This document shows, in pieces, positions 18,442 through 27,446 of a stretch of 64,000 bases of DNA. The stretch is from Lachnospiraceae bacterium (GTDB taxonomy: Bacteria; Bacillota; Clostridia; Lachnospirales; Lachnospiraceae): NCBI GenBank assembly GCA_910576335.1, contig CAJTIU010000022.1, forward strand, positions 1 to 64,000, given 5' to 3'. Numbering within the stretch: position 1 is the stretch's first letter; the number at the start of each line of letters is the position of its first letter. The notes beneath the pieces were generated by a model that searched no databases, was not told the DNA's origin, and saw nothing but the letters and a program-made list of their open reading frames with translations. The position numbers were made by a program, and so were the translations under genes.

Positions 18442-18945
18442 CTAAAACTTCCTGAGTTTATCTTCTGAATCGTCCGTAGTCTTATCAATCTCCCGAATCA
18501 CTACATAATACCCTTCATCACCGCCTGTCCTGACCAGGATCCTGTCTCCGGTCTTATGCCCCAGGAGAGCCTTTCCCATAGGTGATTCTATGCTGATCAG
18601 CCCCTGCATGGAATTTCCCCGCACACTGGTTACGAGGCGGTAGCTTTCTATCTCGTCGTCCTCCTCAAAATATACGGTCACTGTATTATTAATTCCTACT
18701 TCGTCCTCCCGGGATTCGTCTGATACGATCCTGGCATTTTTCAGCATCCTCTCCAAATAACGGATGCGGCTTTCGTTCCGGTTCTTGTCCTGCTTTGCTG
18801 CTTTGTACTCAAAATTTTCACTCAAGTCACCCTGGGCTCTCGCCTCCTTAACGGCCTCCAGTTCCTTTTTGCGCACCACCAGCTTCCGGTATTCAATCTC
18901 TTCCTTTATCTTTTTTACATCGCTTCTGGTTAACTGCTCTCCCAT
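18442..18945 (-). CDS. greA: Transcription elongation factor GreA-type
   Basis: The 167-residue protein enters the RNA polymerase secondary channel and stimulates cleavage of backtracked RNA. The N-terminal coiled coil carries the family signature EARAQGDLSENFEYKAAKQD (about 34-53) with the two acidic tip residues (Asp and Glu of GDLSENFEY), and the C-terminal FKBP-like domain has ISIESPMGKALLGHKTGDR (about 117-135). AGGAG precedes the ATG. It is monocistronic, with a leader of about 220 nt that contains repeat element A copy 2. Gre paralogues exist in Clostridia, so this may be a second Gre-type factor. Confidence 0.9.
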   Translation of the reverse strand: MGEQLTRSDVKKIKEEIEYRKLVVRKKELEAVKEARAQGDLSENFEYKAAKQDKNRNESRIRYLERMLKNARIVSDESREDEVGINNTVTVYFEEDDEIESYRLVTSVRGNSMQGLISIESPMGKALLGHKTGDRILVRTGGDEGYYVVIREIDKTTDDSEDKLRKF

Positions 18946-18972
18946 ATTCTTCCATCTCCTAAATAATTATAT

Positions 18973-19137
18973 GTTACTATTCACGGAAGACCGTTGGAAA
19001 ACGCCGGCACTTAGCGAGGTTTTTCACGTGCTTAGTACCGTTGCGTTTGGAACCGAGCGAAAGCGTGTCTAAAAGAGAACTACATCATGTCAGACGCGTC
19101 CGGCTTAACTAAATGACATTGCCCCGTGAATAGTAAC
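18973..19137. repeat. Inverted-repeat element A, copy 2 (165 bp)
   Basis: The ends GTTACTATTCACGG (18973-18986) and its exact complement (19124-19137) match copy 1. The interior differs from copy 1. It lies in the 5' leader of greA, between the promoter and the ribosome site. The remaining 200 bp up to 19341 hold the greA promoter and a small GCAGCC/GGCTGC hairpin at about 19308-19333 just past recD2. Confidence 0.75.
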
Positions 19138-19172
19138 AATTACATAAAACCTATTGATTTTTTCCATAATAT

Positions 19173-19202
19173 ATCATATTATAAATATGGATCTGATGTC
19201 AA
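19173..19202 (-). promoter_or_regulatory. Probable greA promoter
   Basis: TTGACA (19202-19197), an 18-bp spacer and TATGAT (19178-19173) on the minus strand. A second AT-rich -10-like hexamer overlaps. Transcripts from here would carry element A copy 2 before greA. Confidence 0.5.
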
Positions 19203-19341
19203 CAAAGGCGAAAATAAATCCCCATTTATACCCCCTCACGGCGGTTTCCACCCCTCACATATCGGAGGCCGTCAGTTGGCACGGATTCTGGTTTATTACT
19301 TTCTTGCGGGCAGCCTGTGTAATATACGGCTGCTCGTATTT

Positions 19342-21579
19342 TTATGATTCATCAGACTGTAACTGCTGCGTACCTTTACTGTCAAGCCTCTCTCTGAGCA
19401 TGGTATTTCTCTTCGTAACGGTAAGGTTTTTCACTGCATAGGCAAGTGCCTTCCGGGTTCCCACGATAACCAGTATCTTCTTCGCCCGGGTAATGCCTGT
19501 ATAGAGCAGATTCCGCTGCAGCATTACATAATGGTTCATCAATAGCGGCATCACCACAATCGGGTATTCGCTTCCCTGGGCCTTATGGATCGTGGTCGCA
19601 TACGCATGCACCAGCTCATCCAGATCCGTCACCTCATACTCCACGGTGCGCCCATCGAACTGAACCGCAAGGGTTCTCCCCTCCAGATCTACGGTTTCAA
19701 TCACTCCGATGTCACCGTTGAAAATTTCTTTATCATAGTTATTCTTAATCTGCATTACTTTATCCCCGGGACGGAAAACGGATCCGCTGCGGCGAAGTCC
19801 TTCTCCTGACGGATTCAGCGCCTCCTGCAGTGCCAGGTTCAGATTCGCGGCTCCCACCACCCCTCTCTGCATGGGCGTCAGTACCTGAATCTGTGAGGAC
19901 GGGGTCCTGTAATACCTGGGCAGCTTCCTCTTCACCAGGCTGACGATCTCCCTAAGCGCCTGCTCCTGCTCTTCCCTCTCTATAAAGAAGAAATCTGTAT
20001 CTCTTCCGCCTGAAATATCCGGAAGCTTTCCCTCGTTGATCCGGTGTGCATTTGTAATAATCCTGCTAGCCTGCGCCTGACGGAAAATACGTGTCAGCCG
20101 GATAACCGGGAAGCGGCCGGAATCAATCATATCCCGCAGTACATTTCCGGCTCCCACAGCCGGAAGCTGGTCGATATCTCCTACCAGAATCAGGCGCATT
20201 CCCTCAGGGACAGCCTTAAGCAAGGCATTCATCAGGATAATATCAATCATGGAGCACTCGTCCACTACTAACACATCACCCTCCAGGGGATTCTCATCAT
20301 TTTTCTGATAGCCATTTGGCGGCTTAAATTCTAACAGCCGGTGAATGGTCTTTGCCGGAAGCCCCGTCGCCTCGGTCATTCTCTGGGCAGCACGGCCTGT
20401 AGGCGCTGCCAGCAGGATCTTAAGCCCGCTGGCACGAAAAGCGGCAATGATTCCCTGGGTTGTGGTTGTTTTCCCCGTTCCCGGTCCCCCGGTCAGGATC
20501 ATGACCTTGGAAACCGCTGCCCTGCGGATGGCGTCCACCTGCACCTCATCGTATTTCATATGTACCATCTGCTCAATTCTGGATACGTCTACAGATAAAT
20601 TCTCATTTCCCGTCTGAAGCCTTGCCTCCATCAGGCGCCGGAACAGCCGGTCAGAAGCAGGGGCAGACAACAGCTTCCGAAGCTTCCCCGCCGTCCCGAT
20701 CTCTGCATAGAAAAAAGGCGGCAGATAGATGGCTTCCGTCTGTATCTCCTCCCCCGTCTCTTCCTCACAGCCCACCTTCATATCCCGGATGAGATCACGG
20801 TCCTTAATCATCTGATCCAGAGTCATAATCACTGTAGTCTCCTCCGCCTCCAGAAGCTCTGCCGCATGGCTCACAAGCTGCTCCTTTTCTCCATAAACAT
20901 GCCCTTCCTCCGCAAGACTGCCAAGTGCGTACATAATACCACTCCGGAGCCGGATAAATGCCTCCTTTGATATCCCCATCTTCTGTGCAATCTGGTCCGC
21001 AGTGCGAAACCCGATACCCCAGATATCATCCGCCAGGCGGAACGGGTTCTCCTTCACGATCTTTATGCTCTCATTTCCATACTCTTTAAATATCCTTGCC
21101 GCATAAGAAGTATTCACGCCATGATCTTGCAGAAACAGCATGACATTCTTAATCTCCTTCTGCCGCTCCCAGCTCTCCGCAATCTGCTCCACCCGCTTTT
21201 TCCCAATACCCTCCACCTCCAGAAGACGGCTGATATCTGCCTCAATAATCTCCAGGGTATCCGTGCCAAACTTCTGCACAATACGCTTCGCAAACTTCGG
21301 GCCCACGCCCTTAATCAGACCGGAGCCAAGATACTTTTCTATGCCATAGACCGTCGCAGGCATCGTCTCCTCCCAGGAATCCGCTATAAATTCCCGGCCA
21401 TACTTTGCGTCTACCTTCCAGTTCCCTTCCACCAATAAAACAGACCCTACATTCACATCAAACAGATTGCCGATTAAAGGAACAAGCTCTGTATAATTCT
21501 TGATACGCACTTTGAGGACAGAATATCCGTTTTCCGTATTCTGATATGTAATCCGCTCAACCACACAACGAATCTTCAT
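19342..21579 (-). CDS. recD2: RecD2 family SF1B DNA helicase
   Basis: The 745-residue 5'-3' helicase is the stand-alone RecD type of bacteria lacking RecBC. An N-terminal OB-like part is followed by helix-hairpin-helix segments (GSGLIKGVGPKFAKRIVQKFG about 85-105, LEVEGIGKKRVEQI about 120-133). Helicase motifs are GGPGTGKTTT (364-373, motif I), VLVVDECSMID (motif II), LVGDIDQLPAVGAG (motif III) and the C-terminal AYATTIHKAQGSEYP (motif V) and LYTGITRAKK (motif VI). AAGGAGG precedes the ATG. It acts in repair and replication-fork processing. Confidence 0.95.
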   Translation of the reverse strand: MKIRCVVERITYQNTENGYSVLKVRIKNYTELVPLIGNLFDVNVGSVLLVEGNWKVDAKYGREFIADSWEETMPATVYGIEKYLGSGLIKGVGPKFAKRIVQKFGTDTLEIIEADISRLLEVEGIGKKRVEQIAESWERQKEIKNVMLFLQDHGVNTSYAARIFKEYGNESIKIVKENPFRLADDIWGIGFRTADQIAQKMGISKEAFIRLRSGIMYALGSLAEEGHVYGEKEQLVSHAAELLEAEETTVIMTLDQMIKDRDLIRDMKVGCEEETGEEIQTEAIYLPPFFYAEIGTAGKLRKLLSAPASDRLFRRLMEARLQTGNENLSVDVSRIEQMVHMKYDEVQVDAIRRAAVSKVMILTGGPGTGKTTTTQGIIAAFRASGLKILLAAPTGRAAQRMTEATGLPAKTIHRLLEFKPPNGYQKNDENPLEGDVLVVDECSMIDIILMNALLKAVPEGMRLILVGDIDQLPAVGAGNVLRDMIDSGRFPVIRLTRIFRQAQASRIITNAHRINEGKLPDISGGRDTDFFFIEREEQEQALREIVSLVKRKLPRYYRTPSSQIQVLTPMQRGVVGAANLNLALQEALNPSGEGLRRSGSVFRPGDKVMQIKNNYDKEIFNGDIGVIETVDLEGRTLAVQFDGRTVEYEVTDLDELVHAYATTIHKAQGSEYPIVVMPLLMNHYVMLQRNLLYTGITRAKKILVIVGTRKALAYAVKNLTVTKRNTMLRERLDSKGTQQLQSDES

Positions 21580-21733
21580 AATACCTCCTTTGGTTTACTT
21601 CTGTTATAGCCTGCATATTTCCATGTTTAAACAGCGTTTGGGGACGGGAACGGCGTATAGAACATGATGCTGACAAAGCAGTGTCGATTCAAGTAATTGG
21701 AGCCATAGTGAGCAGCATGATCAATATGAGTGG

Positions 21734-22292
21734 TTAAACGCTCTCAAAAATATGATGCTGCTCCAACAATTCTCTCATTTTGGCAAGCTGCGCATCCTTA
21801 TCGGCAAGATCAGCCAGAAGGGCATCTTTATCGGCAAGTAAGGCATCCTTGTCGGCAAGATCAGCCAAGAGGGCATTGTTATCTGCCATTAAGGCATCGT
21901 TGTCTGCCAAGAGGGCATTGTTATCTGCCATTAAGGCATCGTTATCTGCCATTAAGGCATCGTTGTCTGCCATTAAGGCTTTATTCCTCGCTATTAGTTC
22001 ATCGTTTTCTTCATACAAACGTTTTTGGAGAACGCTAGGTAATTCAATGATTGGCTTTGTCATACGATCTACCTCCTTTCGAAAATGGGCATGTTTTTCA
22101 AATACTTTTTCTGCAGCACGGCGGAAGAGATTCATGTAATCATCATATTCCTTTCTTGTCAGATATCCCTGCTCCAGTTCGTTTCCTAATATTATCATAA
22201 CTTCACCAATAAACTCTGTCAATTCCTTTCTTGTTAACGGATTTCTTATTTTCTTTCTCAGCCTTGGACGCAGGCGGAGCAGTACATAAGGG
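21734..22292 (-). pseudogene. Truncated paralogue of the Rpn-type nuclease
   Basis: From IPYVLLRLRPRLRKKIRNPL to the end this is nearly identical to residues about 180-331 of the nuclease at 6148-7143, but the catalytic N-terminal half is missing. The open frame continues upstream into unrelated surface-protein sequence (GYKFKGWST), so the junction is a recombination scar at about 22292. The heptad-repeat tail is longer than in the intact copy (ten repeat units instead of about five), showing that the 21-bp repeats expand and contract. Confidence 0.8.
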
Positions 22293-23164
22293 ATCGTTGA
22301 CCAGCCTTTAAATTTATATCCTGTACTTGTTGGTTTTGTGTTGCTTATTAGAATTCGATTTTTCAAAATGTATAGAATATTTATCTGGTTTAATTCCTGA
22401 TACAGTAGATACAACACTTGTTGTGTATGTTCCTGTCATATTTGATAAGCCTGAATTCTTTATATGCGGCCCGGGTGCTCCGCTTTCACCATTTGCATTG
22501 TATGTTATCTGAAAAAATGTTTCTCCTTCTTCCGTGGAAACTGCTCCTGCATCTTTCCATACATTGGATGACAGATAAGACGCAGGGCGGCACGCACACC
22601 GAGACTGCGATAGTCAACACCTCCGCCATCATCACTGACAAAACCGTAGTAATGTGCAAATGCCGCATTTTCAGGACAATTGCCCGGCGAGCGCAACCAC
22701 CACCAACAATTGCCCCCATATGTATCACTTGGGTCTATATAGCACCCCATTGCCTTTGTTTATGCACTGCTCTTACATCTCCGTACTTCGTCATAGATCT
22801 CTTTTGATGATGCCACACCATAAACCAATGCATCACTCCCATACACCTCAGCTTCTGATAAAAGGAACACTTGATCACTGCTATAATCAATCCCTTGTGC
22901 GTTAAAAGAACTTCCGTATCCATTGAGCCAGCTTCTTATAGTACTGGTTTCCCATGTTATTTTTTCGTTGGCCATATTATACCTTTGGTCGTCCAATGCT
23001 ATATCTGACAGGAGTAGCGCCTGATTTCCTTCTACTTTTAATATTCTCCATTTAATCGGTTCATATTTGAAGTAGTGCCAGGTGTCCTCATCGGGCCAGT
23101 CATAATGTGAAGAATCTGATGTTGCAAAAGCAACATCACTTTTCTTTATTTCCAGCCGTTCCAT
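22293..23164 (-). pseudogene. Degraded DUF6273 / InlB B-repeat surface protein
   Basis: Pieces of one ancestral secreted protein are spread over three frames. 23164-22760 holds a DUF6273 middle part (WHYFKYEPIKWRILKVEGNQ, then TWETSTIRSWLNGYG). 22750-22505 continues in another frame (NCWWWLRSPGNCPEN). From about 22580 a third frame gives LSSNVWKDAGAVS followed by an InlB/Flg_new repeat (ITYNANGESGAPG) and, after one more shift, PTSTGYKFKGWST. The signal peptide and start are missing, the upstream end abuts a repeat element, and the 3' end is fused to the nuclease fragment. Intact relatives lie at 24686-30593. Confidence 0.75.
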
Positions 23165-23212
23165 ACATCTCCTGTCTGCATCTTCTCATCCTCATCCTTT
23201 ATATATAGCTGT

Positions 23213-23331
23213 TCAGTATCTTCACAGTTATATGCAAAAATCCATTTAAACCACCCTTCGGCGATGGATTTTTGCGCACCTGAATCACTTTCTCACGTAC
23301 AGCGCAGTACGCAGACCTATAGTTACCTTCA
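23213..23331. repeat. Degenerate element A/A' copy
   Basis: The block order 'gcaaaaatccatttaaa', 'cgatggatttttgc', 'acctgaatca-tttctcac' and a final 'agttacc' parallels the elements at 30697-30775, 46280-46415 and 63375-63508. It is diverged. It lies between the DUF6273 and PP2C remnants. Confidence 0.45.
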
Positions 23332-23634
23332 CATTTTTATTAATACAACCGTAATGTTATCTATACTTCTGTTTTTTAATGCCTCATCTATGAGTACCCG
23401 TTTCTTCTCCTCAAGCTTCTCTGCCATACCAAGCTTTTTCTGAAGTTCAAGCATACTGTTCTCTTCTGTGTGGTCCACAGAGAGCTGACTAAACCTCCCA
23501 CCCTTGAACAAGTATCCTCTGCTGTCAACCAGATTACTGATGCAGACAAGACCGTCCTCACAGACCCAGAGAACAGCCGTGCTTCCCATTCTCTTTGAAA
23601 TCCGGGCTGCCTCCTTACATATAGCCTCGTTCAT
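23329..23634 (-). pseudogene. PP2C-type phosphatase fragment
   Basis: The 101 residues combine two ends of a PP2C (Stp1-like) Ser/Thr phosphatase: MGSTAVLWVCEDGLVCISN and VDSRGYLFKGG (the metal-site GDSR motif, here without its Gly), then VDHTEEN, followed directly by the C-terminal RSIDNITVVLIKM. The roughly 80-residue middle with the remaining metal aspartates and the N-terminal first strand are absent. An internally deleted, inactive remnant is the simplest reading. Confidence 0.6.
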
Positions 23635-23729
23635 TTGCGAAAATATAAAACCTGGCTGAAATTACTTTCTTTTCTTTATAAAAACCATTGCAGTTTTGTC
23701 AATATTTTCCAGGCGGTTTTAAAACAATT

Positions 23730-23763
23730 GGGGACGGGGCATTTTTAAAAATGCCCCGTCCCC
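23730..23763. repeat. GGGGACGGGG palindrome, copy 2
   Basis: Same sequence as copy 1, with flanks extending the palindrome (CAATT...AATT). It overlaps the end of the gene at 23745-24119 and provides its last six codons and TAA. Confidence 0.9.
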
Positions 23764-24119
23764 AATTCAGCAAACCATCTTGCTTCTTCATAAGTTATAT
23801 TTTCCCCTGCAAACCGTATCCAAAAATCATCATGGATCATTACGCCATGCGTCTTTCTTACAATTAGCAGCGGATTATAAAATTCAATATCCAAATCACG
23901 TAATAATTTATCACAATCTGCTCTTCTCTCCTCAAAGCATCTGCTTTCAAGCAAATCATTTACATCATCTTCAGAAACAGACTTTCTATTGCCAAATGCC
24001 TTGCATACGGGCTCTGATGTCAGATTCCTAAAATGTACCACGCCTGTAATCGGATTGAATCTAATACTGGTCATCACCTTATCTTCCAACATATAATCAA
24101 ACTCTATCTCCTTACCCAT
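23745..24119 (-). CDS. Small protein, possible partner of a HipA-like kinase
   Basis: The 124-residue product is not a family I can name with certainty. It has a central RKTHGVMIHDDFWIRFAGEN segment (about 87-106) that I associate with small proteins encoded beside HipA/CtkA-like kinases in gut Firmicutes. There is no signal peptide or membrane segment. The upstream gene overlaps its start by 16 bp, implying coupling. The last residues, LGTGHF and stop, come from the palindromic repeat at 23730-23763, so the native C-terminus has been replaced. Because the neighbouring kinase is in pieces, this is probably a decaying module. Confidence 0.4.
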   Translation of the reverse strand: MGKEIEFDYMLEDKVMTSIRFNPITGVVHFRNLTSEPVCKAFGNRKSVSEDDVNDLLESRCFEERRADCDKLLRDLDIEFYNPLLIVRKTHGVMIHDDFWIRFAGENITYEEARWFAELGTGHF

Positions 24120-24331
24120 GAGATTCCCTCCATTCTCTCTAGCTGACTTAGCAAAACTCCTTTTGCCCTTTCATACATCTGCGACCTCCCGTCAAAAAAT
24201 CTATACCAGCCAGCTTCCGCCTCTGTCAAATCTTCATAAAAAGCTTCTATATCTATCTTTAGAAGCCCGGCATCCTGAAACAACTCCACCTGTTGCTTAA
24301 ATGAATCATCAAATGGCCTCGCCTTTACCAT
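24104..24331 (-). pseudogene. C-terminal fragment of a HipA-like kinase (probable)
   Basis: The 75 residues (KARPFDDSFKQQVELFQDAG, then ERAKGVLLSQLERMEG) resemble the C-terminal helices of HipA-like kinases. The matching N-terminal piece lies just upstream at 24334-24480 in a different frame and the whole catalytic middle is missing. It overlaps the next gene by 16 bp, as an intact kinase would. The family assignment is from recollection of similar sequences and is tentative. Confidence 0.4.
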
Positions 24332-24333
24332 AC

Positions 24334-24480
24334 CTAATAATCAATGCCACATACAAAGGCTTCTAGTCTGCTTACCAATACCTCTGCTATGTCCTCATAT
24401 CCAAAATGATTGAATTTATATATCCTGTCATTTTTGAAAATCTTTTGCTGAGTACCTCTTGATGTTGATTCCGAAATCAT
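24334..24480 (-). pseudogene. N-terminal fragment of a HipA-like kinase (probable)
   Basis: A 48-codon frame from ATG 24480 to TAG 24334 reads MISESTSRGTQQKIF, then YKFNHFGYEDIAEVLVSRLE. The 'S.GTQ.K......YK....GYE.LAE.LVS.LL' pattern is the opening of HipA-like kinases of the CtkA group. The frame stops where the kinase core should begin, so only the ends of the gene remain. The rest of the 24332-24685 gap holds a palindromic repeat and no other recognisable feature. Confidence 0.45.
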
Positions 24481-24580
24481 TGCATACACTCCAAATATTG
24501 TTTAGTCTGTTATCGTCTATAGCCTGCCATCATTGTTTCTTCTTAAGAATTATAGCATGAGATATAAAGGAATAGCAATC

Positions 24581-24614
24581 GGGGACGGGGCATTTTTAAA
24601 AATGCCCCGTCCCC
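24581..24614. repeat. GGGGACGGGG palindrome, copy 3
   Basis: Identical 34-bp core. It lies 71 bp beyond the stop codon of the secreted protein at 24686-27427. The base string following it (CCCCAGTCAC) is shared with copy 4, hinting that the mobile unit is longer than the palindrome. Confidence 0.9.
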
Positions 24615-24685
24615 AGTCACCAGTTACTTTCAGTTTTTTGTTATTGTTTCCATATATCTTTCCCCTGCTAATTTTATATATTTTG

Positions 24686-27427
24686 CTATTTTATTTTGAT
24701 TGTCACGGATTTCTTTTTACCGCTTCCATCCGTTGCCATAGCTGTAATCTTTACTTTTTTGCCCTTTCCTGCTTTCAGAGCTTTTACTTTTCCGGAGCTG
24801 CTTACGGTTGCATATTTTTTATTGCTGGTCGTCCACTTAAGCTTTTTATTCGCTTTCTTAGTGGCTGTGACTTTCGCTTTTAGTTTCAGCGTCTTTTTTG
24901 CCTTCACGGACTTACTTCCGGATATAGTTACCTTCTTTACCACGCCTTTCATGGACTTTATCTTATAGGTAGCTTTCACTTTGCTGCCGTCTTTGGCTGT
25001 TGCCGTGATCGTCACCGACTTTCCGCCGGTTTTTTTCTTTATAGTGACAACGCCGGCACTGTTTACAGTTGCAACTTTTTTGTTGCTTGACTTCCATGTA
25101 ACTGCTTTGTTGGCTGCATTGGAAGGCGTAATTTTAGCGGTGAGCTTTATCTTCTTTCCGGCAGCGATTTGTTTTGAGATTCCGGAAAGTGTAATCTTAG
25201 AGACCTTCACCGGCGGCTTTTTCGTATTCGTATCTGTTGTTCCCGAATTGCCGGGTTTACCGCTGTTTGTATCATTATCCATCTTACCGGAACTTACTGT
25301 ACCCGCAGAAGTATAGCAATTAGATGATATTATTAGATTCAAGGCAGGACGTACGGCCTTATATCCGCTCATAGTACTGCCGTCCATGTGGTCAGGCTCT
25401 CCCGCTATGAGACTGCCGATGACATCTCCTTCTCTGCATACATATGCGACACGGTTCGGACGGTCTCCCGGCGAACGCAGCCACCAGGTGCTAATGCCTT
25501 CACTTTTCTCCATGCATATTCCCAACGCCTTTGCGTAGATACTGCCCTGACTTGTGCGCCCTTCGTCTTTTATTCTGGCCGATGACGTGAACCCATAAGC
25601 TTTTGCACTGTCCCCATATACTTCCGATTCTGACAGGAGGAATATCTTATCTGTTGTGTCATTTCCTCCCTCTGTTTTATTCTGGATATTGTCAGCGTTT
25701 ACTACAGTAGTGTCTTCTATCGCTGACCTTTCAGCCTTAGTAAATGCACTGTTAATAAAATTGCGGCTGTCTATGCTTGTTCCTCCGTAATTCCTTCCCG
25801 CTTGATTGGATGTTTTTCCATAGCCATTCAGCCAGCTTCGCATCATACTTGTTTCCCATGTTACAGAATCACATGGGTAATTATAATACTGATTGTCTAA
25901 CCCCTGTTCAGCCAGAAGGAACGCCCGGTTCCCGTCCACTCTCAGTACCCGCCATTTGATCGGCTCGTATTTGAAGTAGTGATATGGTTCATTTTCTGAC
26001 CAATTATAATAACCATATCCGCTGTTCACGCCGCCATGCGCTTCACTCCGCTCTAACCTGCGGTATTTCTCTCCGTCAATTGTAATATCATTGATCGCAT
26101 TCCACTGAGATTCCGGCGCATTTTTAAGCTTATTATACAGGCTGCTGTCTCCTATGATATCTCCGCTTCTTATCAGGCTTTTATCTACAGAGGTATAATT
26201 ATCTGCGGACGGTACAACCTCCGCCTGCGGATAGCTCCCGAACCAGACACAGTCCCAGGTTACCTTCTGCCCTGCTTTCATACTGGAATCTGTTACAATC
26301 TTTGGATTGTTCAGGCTGATTCCGCCATTGCCGCCTCCGTCATCTCCGCCGTCCCCGCTGTCCGGAGCGCTCTCCGTTCCATCTGAACATACTTTCCCGG
26401 CATAGGTGTAATGATTAGATGACAATTCAAGATTCAGGCCGACACGTACACCCACACCCACAACCGATACAAATTCAGTTCCGTTTGTAGTAATCAAGCC
26501 TACATCGGCACTACTGCCTGCCGGCGCACGCATCCACCAACTGCTTCCTCCTACATTAACCCCATTTTCATACTTGTCTGTATAAAATTTTACTCCCATT
26601 GCCTTTGCATAGGTACTGCTTTTGCTCCAGCGTGTCTCAGAACGTTCCTGTGCGCGCGGTGCAAATCCTTCACTGCTGTCGCTTGCTTCTTTCTCTGACA
26701 TCAGGAATATCTTATCTGTCGTATTGTTTTCTCCTTCACCATTTGTTACGTTAGTATCAATTACTGCTGATTGTTCCTCCTGGGAAAATGCCCGGTTAAA
26801 AAAATCTCCGTTCAGCCAGCTCCGGACGGTACTGTTTTCCCATGTCACACTTTCTGTCTGCTCACTGTTATATTGCTGCGCGTCCAGCACTATATCAGAC
26901 AACAGCTTCACCTGATTTCCATCTACTTTTAACACGCGCCATTTCACAGGCTCATATTTAAAAAAATGGTACTTATCATATTGTGTCGTCCACTGGTAAT
27001 ACGTTTCATCTACATTAGGATCCTGCTTTTGAGCGTCAGACCATGATATCCTATGGTATGTATCATTGCCCACTACGATATCATTATTCTCATCCCAATC
27101 CGAATTATCTCTTGTGCTTAGTTCCTGATACAACTGCGCATCTTCTATAATATCGCCGCTTTTCAGCCCGCTTTTATCTACTTCGGCGTAGTCTTCCGCC
27201 GACTCAACAATCTCTGCCTGCGGATAACTTCCGAACCAGATGCAATCCCATGTCGTCCTGTATCCCCCGACTGCATTGGGGTCAACATCTCCATCCGGGT
27301 TTTTTAGACTGTGGGCTGCTCTCCCGGTAACTTCCTGTGCATTGACAGGGAAGCCCGGGCATACCCCTGCACACATCATCACCGACATCAGCAAGGCGAG
27401 CATCTTATTAACTACACGTTTTTTCAT
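24686..27427 (-). CDS. Secreted protein with two DUF6273 and two BIG2 domains (distal copy)
   Basis: The 913-residue protein has a signal peptide (MKKRVVNKMLALLMSVMMCA, cleavage near VNAQE about 31). Two DUF6273 domains follow, each starting with a TWDC-W-GSYPQAE element (about 58 and 380) and containing KYEPVKWRVLKVDGNQ, VRSWLNGDF and WWMRAPAG / WWLRSPGD blocks. The C-terminus (about 735-913) holds two Ig-like BIG2 domains (VSKITLSGISKQIAAGKKIK; KVATVNSAGVVTI; YATVSSSGKVKALKAGKG) ending in a basic KKKSVTIKIK tail. No LPXTG is present; attachment, if any, would be non-covalent. It starts 19 bp after the upstream homologue's stop, so both are one operon. DUF6273 function is not established. 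Confidence 0.85.
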   Translation of the reverse strand: MKKRVVNKMLALLMSVMMCAGVCPGFPVNAQEVTGRAAHSLKNPDGDVDPNAVGGYRTTWDCIWFGSYPQAEIVESAEDYAEVDKSGLKSGDIIEDAQLYQELSTRDNSDWDENNDIVVGNDTYHRISWSDAQKQDPNVDETYYQWTTQYDKYHFFKYEPVKWRVLKVDGNQVKLLSDIVLDAQQYNSEQTESVTWENSTVRSWLNGDFFNRAFSQEEQSAVIDTNVTNGEGENNTTDKIFLMSEKEASDSSEGFAPRAQERSETRWSKSSTYAKAMGVKFYTDKYENGVNVGGSSWWMRAPAGSSADVGLITTNGTEFVSVVGVGVRVGLNLELSSNHYTYAGKVCSDGTESAPDSGDGGDDGGGNGGISLNNPKIVTDSSMKAGQKVTWDCVWFGSYPQAEVVPSADNYTSVDKSLIRSGDIIGDSSLYNKLKNAPESQWNAINDITIDGEKYRRLERSEAHGGVNSGYGYYNWSENEPYHYFKYEPIKWRVLRVDGNRAFLLAEQGLDNQYYNYPCDSVTWETSMMRSWLNGYGKTSNQAGRNYGGTSIDSRNFINSAFTKAERSAIEDTTVVNADNIQNKTEGGNDTTDKIFLLSESEVYGDSAKAYGFTSSARIKDEGRTSQGSIYAKALGICMEKSEGISTWWLRSPGDRPNRVAYVCREGDVIGSLIAGEPDHMDGSTMSGYKAVRPALNLIISSNCYTSAGTVSSGKMDNDTNSGKPGNSGTTDTNTKKPPVKVSKITLSGISKQIAAGKKIKLTAKITPSNAANKAVTWKSSNKKVATVNSAGVVTIKKKTGGKSVTITATAKDGSKVKATYKIKSMKGVVKKVTISGSKSVKAKKTLKLKAKVTATKKANKKLKWTTSNKKYATVSSSGKVKALKAGKGKKVKITAMATDGSGKKKSVTIKIK

Positions 27428-27446
27428 TGCTTTCCCTCCGATTATG

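Noticed and set aside
21780-21985. 21-bp repeats as a CRISPR or iteron array
   Set aside because: They are contiguous, in frame and encode the heptad coiled coil also seen in the intact nuclease gene.
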